A DNA stretch of 64,000 nt, from NCBI GenBank assembly GCA_020342235.1, contig CP073218.1, positions 682,001 to 746,000 of the forward strand. The letters are read 5' to 3'. Numbering within the stretch: the first letter of the stretch is position 1; every line of letters starts with the position of its first letter. Below are positions 50,849 through 58,673 of the stretch, one piece after another. The position numbers were made by a program, and so were the translations under genes. The notes beneath the pieces are model-generated. The model did no database searches. It was not told the origin of the DNA and saw nothing but the letters and a program-made list of their open reading frames with translations. Source of the stretch: Saccharomycopsis phalli (Eukaryota; Ascomycota; Saccharomycetes; Ascoideales; Saccharomycopsidaceae).

Positions 50849-51448
50849 TTATGATCTTGGCTTTTCCTTCTTCTCCTTCCACAAAGCCAACAAGGAGACA
50901 CCAGAGACCTTAACAACCTTGAATCTAACACCTGGAATATCACCCTTAGCCTTACCCTTTCTACCGAAACCAGCCAACAAGACTTCGTCGTTCTCATCGA
51001 CGTAGTTCAAACAACCGTCATTTGGAACGAAGGCAGTAACTCTTCTAGAGTTCTTGATCAATTGAACTCTGACACACTTTCTGATAGCAGAGTTTGGTTG
51101 CTTGGCCTCAACACCAATCTTTTCCAAGACAATTCCCTTGGCGTGAGAAGAACCACCAAATGGAGAGGACTTGAAAGCAGTTCCCAATAATCTGGATTTA
51201 TATTGTTGATCAGCCCAACGGCTAGAATGTTAGTATGAAGTTCAATGTTTCCAAGTGTCGGAGCAATGTGCCTTTATCTGATTCTTTTATATGATGCATC
51301 TGCTGATGAGAGGTGCTCTTTTTGCAACTTGGGATTCTCGGCTAAATCTCTGACAACACAGGTATTTCAAGATCATTACTTACTTAGAACGTCTTCTAAC
51401 TCTCAATTTTCTGGCAGAATTCAATCCTCTTGGTTTACCTTTACCCAT
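50849..51448 (-). CDS. RPS23: 40S ribosomal protein S23 (uS12), one intron
   Basis: Exons are 51384-51448 and 50849-51221, giving 145 residues, exactly the length of yeast Rps23. Exon 1 encodes [20 protein letters not shown], and exon 2 continues [19 protein letters not shown]. The decoding-centre motifs [10 protein letters not shown] and [15 protein letters not shown] are intact, including the proline that is hydroxylated in eukaryotes. The intron is 162 bp, by far the longest in the window, with donor gtaagt, branch box tactaac and end attctag. Its position after about 21 codons resembles the 5'-biased introns of yeast ribosomal protein genes. Confidence 0.98.
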
Positions 51449-51609
51449 TTTGAATCTTTACTATAGTGTAAAACTTGATGGGAGTTTTTTTTCAGTCTCA
51501 ACCGGAAAAAACCTACCCGGACATTAAAGACCGTCACAGGTATCGCACATGCCCCGAAATGATGCACGTGATATGCATTAGTTGGCGATGCTGCATCTCC
51601 GGTTGGATA

Positions 51610-52857
51610 ATGTCTAGCATTGAGCTATTGATTGCCCAATTTTTAGAGGATAAAGGGTATGGAAAGACTCTTGAGACGTTTGAGAATGAGGTGGGGTTTC
51701 TGTTGAAGCACAGTAGTCATGAATTGGAGAATTCCGAGTCGCTAGAGGATATTGTCAAGGACAGACAAAATTACTTGGAGTATCGGAATACTGCGACGAA
51801 ACTGGGCAGTAATGATGGTCTTTTGAAAGACTGGCAGTATTGTGGGATCAATCATAGTGACCAGCTCGATTTGTGGCGTCCTAGTTTGGTTTTGGACATG
51901 TCTTTTAGTCACAGTGGAGAGTTGTTATTGACCAGCAGTGACCGGGTTATCCGGAGTGTGAATTTGCACACGAGGCAAGTGGTCGAAAGTGGGGTCAATG
52001 GGGTTATTTTAAAGTCCATCTGTGAGATTCCAGATACCGAATACGTGTGTGCTGGAGGCATGGACGGATGCATATATTTGTTTCTGAGACAAGATACAAT
52101 GACGATGCTAACGAAGATCAAGGTCCATCGACGAGTTATCAGTAAGATATGTGTTATGAAACAAGCTACCAAGAACTATATTGTGTCAATTGGTCTCGAT
52201 GGGACGCTTCAAGTGGTGTGCTTGGAAGCCCGCAGCTTAGGTCACGTGACACTGGTGAAGCTTTTGAGCAGTGGGACTGACGTGGGGATAATCACGGATG
52301 TAGATAAGATGGAAAGCCGTATTGTTGTCAGTCGTGTGGAGCTGACTTCTTTGTTGGTGTATAAGTTGGATTCGTGTGAGTTGGTGGAGGTGGCACGACT
52401 TTCACTTAATGATGCGGAGTTTAGCAGCCATGTGTTTTCTCCGATGAATATGGCGATATATCGGGGAGAAGACGCGACACTCGTTGCTGTTGCCACGTCG
52501 CATACGCCCTACATGCGGTTGGTTGTTATTCGGGTTCCATTGGAGGTATGGGAGGATGGAGAGGCGGAGACGAAACGGGGATTGATTGTGGCCAATGTGA
52601 TGACGGATTCTCCGCAGGACAAATATTCTAGCCCGTTGATTTGCTGGCGACAGGACGGATCGGGGATCTGGATTTGTGGGGATGATGGGTTGATCCGAGG
52701 GGTGAATGTTGGGGGAGATCGGTATAGGGTTGTGAAGGAGATGCGGGCTTTTGAGGCGGGGCTGAGGTTTAAGAGTATGGTTAGTTTTGGGGAGACGATT
52801 GTTAGTGCGAGTACAGATAAGCTGGTATTGATTTGGAGGGGTGAGAGGAAGGTGTGA
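51610..52857 (+). CDS. LisH-WD40 protein, unassigned
   Basis: The 415-residue protein starts with a LisH-type dimerisation motif (LLIAQFLEDKGYGKTLETF) followed by about six to seven WD40-like blades, recognisable from VLDMSFSHSGELLLTSS, YVCAGGMDGCIYLF, NYIVSIGLDGTLQVV and the final TIVSASTDKLVLIWRG. ATG 51610 is preferred because the LisH motif starts there; upstream codons are unlike it. The layout suggests a scaffold in a multiprotein complex. I do not recognise an S. cerevisiae orthologue. It is divergent from RPS23 over 161 bp. Confidence 0.75.
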   Translation: MSSIELLIAQFLEDKGYGKTLETFENEVGFLLKHSSHELENSESLEDIVKDRQNYLEYRNTATKLGSNDGLLKDWQYCGINHSDQLDLWRPSLVLDMSFSHSGELLLTSSDRVIRSVNLHTRQVVESGVNGVILKSICEIPDTEYVCAGGMDGCIYLFLRQDTMTMLTKIKVHRRVISKICVMKQATKNYIVSIGLDGTLQVVCLEARSLGHVTLVKLLSSGTDVGIITDVDKMESRIVVSRVELTSLLVYKLDSCELVEVARLSLNDAEFSSHVFSPMNMAIYRGEDATLVAVATSHTPYMRLVVIRVPLEVWEDGEAETKRGLIVANVMTDSPQDKYSSPLICWRQDGSGIWICGDDGLIRGVNVGGDRYRVVKEMRAFEAGLRFKSMVSFGETIVSASTDKLVLIWRGERKV

Positions 52858-52964
52858 GTTGGGGTATGTAATTGATAGTGGATGTATCGACAAGTGGATA
52901 TAGTGATGATTGATAAGTGTATGTAGTGATAACCAACAGCTGTGATGTAGTAATGACCGACAAC

Positions 52965-53237
52965 TGAATATAGTAAGTAGGATACGAGTTGGTAAAATGG
53001 CTAAAGTATATTCGTCAAACTAGAGGAAAGTCGGAGTATTGTACTTAAATGAAATGAATGACATTTTTCAAGTAACAGAACCTATGGTATAGGTTCTTGT
53101 CCTTAAAGACGGTAGTTTCAAAAAGGTATAAAGCACAATTGATGACTATCACAATTACCGGAAAATGTGGAAATGGGTAGCCAAGAAAATGTGAGAAACC
53201 AATATATTAGTGCAGCCTCAGTAAGAACCTTATTACA
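52965..53237 (+). mobile_element. Element B copy 1 (273 bp; LTR-like or non-autonomous)
   Basis: The segment starts at tgaatatagtaag and ends ccttattaca. Its first 40 bp and last 90-100 bp match the element at 56145-56830 closely, for example ggtaaaatggctaaa at the left and accggaaaatgtggaaatg at the right. The roughly 140-bp interior does not match. Possible flanking repeats are acaac/acaag (4 of 5). It lies in the convergent spacer between the LisH-WD40 gene and APQ12. The remainder of that spacer (52858-52964) has degenerate 20-bp 'gtagtgata' repeats. Confidence 0.55.
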
Positions 53238-53401
53238 ACAAGCAAGATAATTGTCTAAAATATAATCACTAGTGCGACACCATTAATATGGTATATTCAT
53301 TGTACACGAACTCGATCCTCAAGATCAATATAATCAACTGATATTAATGACAATCAACCAATTTTGAAACGCTCTTGTCCACCCTGATATTGACCAGCAC
53401 A

Positions 53402-54040
53402 TTACAAGGTCCGATACTGTTGGTAAAACTCCTCAATGACGCCATTGACATACCGTCGCAACACGGCACTTCTCGCCAAACCCAGGATGCCGCTGGTGGC
53501 GATTCTGTAAAACTGCACCAAGGTCAAGCCAAACAACTCGACCAACTGGTTCATGTTCTGGTTTCTGGCATTGCGGGCCAAGTCAAAGAACCCAAATTCA
53601 AATGCCATGTCATTGTTGAAATTAGGCTTGTTGTTCAACTCGTGGACAAACTCATCTGTTTCTCTTCTAACCTCAATGTAGTGATCATAGACCAACAGGG
53701 CAAAGAACAGGATATCGCTGAGGAAGTTGTGGAACCCGCGGAAGTAGCACCATACAAGAAGAAGGAGACAGTTGAGAAGAAGCACAAACTTGACTAGGGC
53801 GATGATCAGGGAGTAGACTAGTCTGAGGAAGTAGCGGAGGGACTTGTAGACGAGATACGCCAAGACGAAAGTGCCTAAGATGGAAGATAGCGTGGGGAAG
53901 TTGACGTAGAAGTAGAGGGACCCGCGGTAAGTTTCCAAAAGAATCGTTGAGAGTATTGCATAGGCGTATACAAGGATGCTAGACAACATTGGAGGATATG
54001 AGAAGATGGATGGGCTGTCATGTGTGGTATCACGTGACAT
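53402..54040 (-). CDS. APQ12: APQ12-like nuclear envelope/ER membrane protein
   Basis: The 212-residue protein has four or five hydrophobic stretches. The segment LRYFLRLVYSLIIALVKFVL followed by VWCYFRGFHNFL fits the Apq12 family signature (two membrane helices, then W-x-Y-x-RG). Apq12 works with Brr6 and Brl1 in nuclear-pore insertion and membrane lipid balance. S. cerevisiae Apq12 is shorter (138), and the C-terminal 100 residues here are not familiar. ATG 54040 overlaps a CACGTG site and leaves only 36 bp to the ANT1 stop; ATG 53989 (MLSSILVYAY) is an alternative start. Confidence 0.6.
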   Translation of the reverse strand: MSRDTTHDSPSIFSYPPMLSSILVYAYAILSTILLETYRGSLYFYVNFPTLSSILGTFVLAYLVYKSLRYFLRLVYSLIIALVKFVLLLNCLLLLVWCYFRGFHNFLSDILFFALLVYDHYIEVRRETDEFVHELNNKPNFNNDMAFEFGFFDLARNARNQNMNQLVELFGLTLVQFYRIATSGILGLARSAVLRRYVNGVIEEFYQQYRTL

Positions 54041-54055
54041 CAATCGTCACACGTG
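54031..54055. promoter_or_regulatory. Two CACGTG sites at the 5' end of the APQ12-like gene
   Basis: CACGTG occurs at 54031-54036 and 54050-54055, 19 bp apart. The first overlaps the longer APQ12-like reading frame, which favours the downstream ATG if the site is a promoter element. Confidence 0.45.
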
Positions 54056-54076
54056 CTACAAGATCAACAGTGTACA

Positions 54077-55081
54077 TTATGCCAAGGCTCTACGTTTCTT
54101 CAACGAGCGAAGGAGGCTGATAAACAAGACCTCCAACTGCTCCTTGAACATAAACAAAAAGCCCTGTACGACTACAGCCTTTGAGATCTGCGGCAACACG
54201 CCCTTCCAGAGGCCCAAGACGCCGTTGCTCTTGTACAAGTAGGCAAGACACTCTTGGAAGGTCTTGAAGTTGCGTTTTGTCTTGACCAACTTGTCCTGGC
54301 CGGTGACCGGGTCGGTGACCTTCTCGGTGATGGTGGTGGTCTTCTTCTGGATCATGACCTTGGACACAATGAGCGGGTGGGTGATGATGGTTGCGAGCAA
54401 CTTGGAAAACACCCCCAAGGAAAACGCCTCCAACGCACTCAAGTTGGCCTTTCCTGCGTAGAAAACCGCCCGCAACCGTTCAAACGCACCGTAGGTGATG
54501 GACGGGTTCGACGTGAGCACCAAGCTCACCTTGAGGCCGCTCCACAACCCCGGGAGTCCGTCTTGCTTGTAGATTTTCACCGCGGTCTCAAAGAAGGACG
54601 GGTTCTTTGTGTCGGCGTCGTCGCCCTCATGGGCAATCTCCGTCTGCTGCTTGGTGCTGATGGTCGCAATCGGCATGAAGATCAAGTTGCACATTGCCCC
54701 GGCAACTGCTCCAAGAGCCAACTCGACTGCAGTGGACTTTTGCTTGTGGGGAAACCGCTTGTCGTAGAACTTGTGCACCACTGCGTACCAGAAGAAGTAC
54801 GAGAAGTTCATGGTGGCAGTGGTGGTCAACGACGGGATGATCCCGTAGTACCAGCCCTGGATGCCGTGTTTCTGGAACAACTTCTTGAGACAGTCGACCG
54901 TGTTGACATAGAGGTTCGGATCGTTGGCGACCTGCTCCTTGGTGAAGTGCTTCAAGTTCTGCTGCGACTGGATCAACGTCTTGGTGATGTCCAAGGGGTA
55001 CACCACCGTGTTGGCGACCACCGACGCAAACGCGCCAATGGTGGCTTTTTCTAGCGGGCTGAGGTTGTTTTGGTTGGACAT
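54077..55081 (-). CDS. ANT1: Peroxisomal adenine nucleotide carrier
   Basis: The 334-residue protein belongs to the mitochondrial carrier family, with three repeats. The first Px[D/E]xx[K/R] signature is YPLDITKTLIQSQQ, the second MPIATISTKQQ is degenerate, and the third is HPLIVSKVMIQ. The Ant1 features SNPSITYGAFERLR and WKGVLPQISKAVVVQGFLF are present. Ant1 imports ATP into peroxisomes for fatty-acid activation. The length matches S. cerevisiae Ant1 (328). Codons are GC-rich. Carrier family members are often confused, but the NPSITY motif supports ANT1. Confidence 0.92.
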   Translation of the reverse strand: MSNQNNLSPLEKATIGAFASVVANTVVYPLDITKTLIQSQQNLKHFTKEQVANDPNLYVNTVDCLKKLFQKHGIQGWYYGIIPSLTTTATMNFSYFFWYAVVHKFYDKRFPHKQKSTAVELALGAVAGAMCNLIFMPIATISTKQQTEIAHEGDDADTKNPSFFETAVKIYKQDGLPGLWSGLKVSLVLTSNPSITYGAFERLRAVFYAGKANLSALEAFSLGVFSKLLATIITHPLIVSKVMIQKKTTTITEKVTDPVTGQDKLVKTKRNFKTFQECLAYLYKSNGVLGLWKGVLPQISKAVVVQGFLFMFKEQLEVLFISLLRSLKKRRALA

Positions 55082-56144
55082 TGGGTACGGGAAAAACAGA
55101 ATGGCGCGCGCATGTATTTAAACCTCGAGGCCTGTTATTTTCGAAGGTCTACCCGACCACAGCGCGTGGTCCATTGGGCCCCGATCCGAGACCGGCTCGC
55201 GGCCCATTTGCGTCTGGCCCGCGTCCAGAGGGCGTTTTATCGCTGGAATATGCCCATGAACAATGACAGCCGGTTGCTGGTGATATTTGTTTTTTGAGGA
55301 GCGGGTCAGAGAGGTTGTGCTGGGTTGGTATGCAATGTGAGCAATTTGCAAGTGCGGAGTGATGCAATGATTGCTGGACTTCTCCGCTATGAGCGGAATG
55401 GTGGTGTAGAGGGATATGACTGGTATATATGTATATATATATGTATATATGGATAGTATTATGAATGGTATATTATACTGTGACTGGTATATTATGTTGT
55501 GACTGGTATATATGGGTAGTGTTATATATGGATGGTATTATGACCGGTACTATTATGACCAGTATATATGTTTGCTGACATTATCATGACTAGTACTATT
55601 ATGACCAATATACATCATTGCTGGTATCATGACTGGTATATATGGTCGCCTATACTATATCGACGCTGTTATCATATAAATGCCCATGGCAACAGGTGTG
55701 GTTTGTAGTCGTGTCTATAACACCATTGTTCCCCATTATATTGCCATGTATAGTTCCTGTCGCACCACTGTTCCCCATCGTACTCCTATATATAGCCCTT
55801 GGTACCATTCTTGTAATTCATCAAATCACATTGCCTATACTTGCAACATCTCGTTCATATTTCATTCTCCCACTGGTCTCATCCACTCTATCCTTTAATT
55901 TACTGCAACATTGCTCAACTCTCGCGCTCCCAGTTTGTCAACATGTAATGTCATACATCAGTCATTGAATCTTTATTAATAATCTTGACATCACCCTCCA
56001 GCACTGGGCACAGATTTTTTTTTACACGCCGCCATTGTAATTAATATGGTGCTTCTATGGCTATAGCCTGTGTATTATTGTCATTATAAATCTGCCAATG
56101 TCATCTGTCAACGTATCATAAATCTCCCATGTTTATCTCCATCA
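55082..56144. other. ANT1 upstream region with degenerate repeats
   Basis: The first 250 bp are GC-rich promoter sequence. From about 55400 to 55640, imperfect units of 'gactggtatatatg' alternate with 'attatgaccagt' modules. Further right, 'accattgttccccattata' and similar modules repeat two or three times. No gene is seen. Confidence 0.6.
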
Positions 56145-56830
56145 TGTAATATAATGAATAGGATACAATTGGTAAAATAGCTAAAATATTTCCTTTACAT
56201 GGTACTCACTTATACTCCTACCAAAGTCCACTGTTTAACCACCAGTCCATGAATTCCTCTACTTTCAACGTTACTCACTACAAATCAGTTACTCACTACA
56301 AATCAGTTACTGCTCACCAAAACGAATATACTTTACCTATTACCAATACATAGCCTAGCTATTACATCACATGGAGGCCGTACCAAAAAACACTAACAAC
56401 TCCACCTTTGCACAACAACAATCTTCCTCAATTTCTGCGTTCTCTAGGTAAAAGCTCATTGCCCCACCAATGCCAATTACGTTACATATTAACTAGCTTT
56501 AGTCAAAAGTTTTTAATCTGCTACAGAGTTTTCTTTCGATTACGTGATCTCCACTCTGGTTCCAGTCCCCATTGGATGTTAATATGTTTATTTACCTCTA
56601 TAGCTATACTAGGATCCCCCGAGGGCCCGTTGAATATTGTTTCAATCCTGCTTTCAAAGACACTGTCAGAAAATTTGTCGTGTTTGCTTCAAATCTGGTG
56701 AAATCTTTGCCATGGAGTTGACCCCACAATCACCGGAAAATGTGGAAATGGTGCGTAGCCAAGAAGCATGTGAAAAACCAATGGATTAGTATAGCTTCAG
56801 AAAGAAATGTAACCCTTTATTACAATTACA
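56145..56830 (+). mobile_element. Element B copy 2 (about 686 bp; LTR-like or non-autonomous)
   Basis: The segment opens tgtaatataatgaatagg and ends ctttattacaattaca, with short inverted ends TGTAATA/TATTACA. Its left 40 bp and right 100 bp match the element at 52965-53237, but its interior of roughly 520 bp is different. Two copies of 'gttactcactacaaatca' lie inside. A 4-of-5 flanking match (catca/catta) is possible. It holds no long reading frame. The remaining 70 bp to the SPN1 stop are plain spacer. Confidence 0.55.
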
Positions 56831-56901
56831 CATTAATACATATTCAATACCCATCTACCTCAACACCCACCTCATCCACTCATCAACCTTATACGTAAAC
56901 C

Positions 56902-58203
56902 CTAGTACAAATCACGCCCCTCAATACTCACTCCCGCCTTTTTAGCCCCCCGGCTCTTCCCCCTATTGCTCAACCGGCTATTAATCTTCTTGTACAGATC
57001 ATCCCGGCTGATGGACGAGATCCCAGCAGCCTGCAACTTCGACATGCTCGCATCGCGCAAGTTGACATTCACCTTTGGCGCAATACGATAAGCCGAGGCC
57101 CGAGGCGCGGGAATCGAGGCTCGGCTCCGCCGTTCCGCTGCGATCTCGTACAACGTCTTTTCCTCCGGCTCGTAGCCACGCTTCTTCTTGCGACTCAGCA
57201 CCAAGCTCGTGACGTCAAAGCTCTGCTGCTCCACAAACTTGTCGTGGTAGTTATCCGACAAGTTGAGAATCGGCCGCGTCCAATTCCCAACAAGCTTGTC
57301 GGCAATGCGCCGCAACCCGGGCTCCACGCGTTGCGACTTTTGGTAGAATAGCATCACCTTGCCGAGTCCCGACTCACGGAGATGTATTGTCTTGATTGGG
57401 AGCTCGGAGATCGAGTCGAACATTGTCTTTTGGATCTCGTACGCAGGCAACGATCCATCGGGCAACGGCTCCAACCAGATGCGCACGCCCTCCAACAAAT
57501 TGTTGTCAAGCACCGAGTCGGCCAAGTTCTTCCGGAGCAACACCTCCTTCACCTTTGGAAGAAGCTTCAACTTGTTGGTGGCCACCCCCGACTTTTCGCT
57601 GATGCACCGCGCATCTTCGTACGCAACGTCTCGCATGGCATTCCGCAACAGCTGAATCTGGGCATCCTGCATCTGCTCAAGATCAATCTCCCCGACCTTC
57701 TTGCGCCGCAGACCCCGGCCGGACTTTAATGCCGCGTTGATCTTCTTCTCAAGATCCTCGCGTCGCTGCGCCGCACTCGATACTGGAGTATCCTCCACCG
57801 GCATATCGCGCTCTGCCCGTCGAGCCCTGGTCCCCAGAGCATCGTTATCGGTGGCACTGCTCTTTTTGTGCCGTCCCATGCTCAATATCTGCTCGTCCTC
57901 ATAATCGTTTTCCTCGTGGTCATCGCCCTGGTCCTCGTCAATCTCTGATAAATCGTCCTCGGCCACTTGCTCCAACCCTTCGGTCGCCTGCTCCAGCGCT
58001 TCTTCACCATTGGCTTCTGCCTCCTCCACCTGTTCCTCTTTCAATTCCTCATTCAACTGCTCTTCACCTTCTTCTTCGTCGTCTTGCTGCTCAACCTGCT
58101 CAAACTCATGCACTGCCTCAACGCCTTCCTCGTCCACAACGCCTTCGTCCTTTACGTCATCAACTTCAAACCCGTTGTCTTCTTGCTTAAGCTCCTCACT
58201 CAT
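56902..58203 (-). CDS. SPN1: Transcription elongation factor Spn1/Iws1
   Basis: The 433-residue protein has a very acidic N-terminal region (about residues 1-110), a linker, and the conserved Iws1/TFIIS N-terminal-like helical domain at about residues 180-340. Recognisable segments there are LLPKVKEVLLRKNLADSVLD, GVRIWLEPLPDGSLPAYEIQ and LRESGLGKVMLFYQKS. A basic tail follows. Spn1 binds Spt6 and histones and travels with RNA polymerase II. S. cerevisiae Spn1 has 410 residues. The start is the ATG at 58203. It shares a 110-bp divergent promoter with TOM5. Confidence 0.95.
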   Translation of the reverse strand: MSEELKQEDNGFEVDDVKDEGVVDEEGVEAVHEFEQVEQQDDEEEGEEQLNEELKEEQVEEAEANGEEALEQATEGLEQVAEDDLSEIDEDQGDDHEENDYEDEQILSMGRHKKSSATDNDALGTRARRAERDMPVEDTPVSSAAQRREDLEKKINAALKSGRGLRRKKVGEIDLEQMQDAQIQLLRNAMRDVAYEDARCISEKSGVATNKLKLLPKVKEVLLRKNLADSVLDNNLLEGVRIWLEPLPDGSLPAYEIQKTMFDSISELPIKTIHLRESGLGKVMLFYQKSQRVEPGLRRIADKLVGNWTRPILNLSDNYHDKFVEQQSFDVTSLVLSRKKKRGYEPEEKTLYEIAAERRSRASIPAPRASAYRIAPKVNVNLRDASMSKLQAAGISSISRDDLYKKINSRLSNRGKSRGAKKAGVSIEGRDLY

Positions 58204-58243
58204 TGCTGACAAGACTGGACAAAACCTGCATTTATATAGTGTC

Positions 58244-58262
58244 CGGGTAACATTACCACGTG
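58244..58262. promoter_or_regulatory. Adjacent Reb1-type and CACGTG sites, SPN1/TOM5 promoter
   Basis: CGGGTAA at 58244-58250 is followed 6 bp later by CACGTG at 58257-58262, in the middle of the 110-bp spacer between divergent SPN1 and TOM5. Confidence 0.55.
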
Positions 58263-58313
58263 ATGCAGATAGTGAAAAATTGTACCGAGTTGCACATTGG
58301 TACCACTGAGATA

Positions 58314-58500
58314 ATGTTTGGCCCTGGTTCTGCGCCTACCGAAGAAGAAAAGAAAGCACAAACTGACGCTACCCACAAGTCTATTCAGCAGACTGTGGTT
58401 ATTGGTGCGATTTTATTTGCTGGTAAGTATCCTGCCTTGGAAGTCTAGACTGACATTAGTACCTTCGATAATCCACTTTGTTCAAAAACGTTGGAAATAG
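58314..58500 (+). CDS. TOM5: Mitochondrial import receptor subunit Tom5, one intron
   Basis: Exons are 58314-58422 and 58460-58500, giving 49 residues; S. cerevisiae Tom5 has 50. The 37-bp intron runs gtaagt to ctgacattag. Exon 1 gives MFGPGSAPTEEEKKAQTDAT and the start of the hydrophobic helix (VVIGAILFA), and exon 2 supplies VPSIIHFVQKRWK, the typical Tom5 C-terminus. Tom5 is a tail-anchored small subunit of the TOM complex. An in-frame upstream ATG at 58263 would add 17 unlike residues and is not preferred. It converges on RRP9. Confidence 0.93.
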
Positions 58501-58569
58501 ATTCGACTATGATGTATTACTTTGCCTGTATGTATATATGAATGAATACTTTTTCTGTATGTTCTGTAT

Positions 58570-58672
58570 TATCTACCACTTTCAGCTTACTCTGGCCACT
58601 TTACCATTTACCACTTCCTCTTTACCACTTCCTCTTTACCACTCACACCTCTCCTCCTCCTCCTCATCACCC
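58570..58672. repeat. Degenerate pyrimidine repeat between TOM5 and RRP9
   Basis: Imperfect 12-13-bp units of 'tttaccacttcctc' fill the convergent spacer up to the RRP9 stop codon. Confidence 0.7.
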
Positions 58673-58673
58673 C

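Noticed and set aside
51222-51383. Possible intronic snoRNA in the RPS23 intron
   Set aside because: TGATGA- and CTGA-like motifs occur, but I could not place a consistent C/D pair with a terminal stem on the sense strand.
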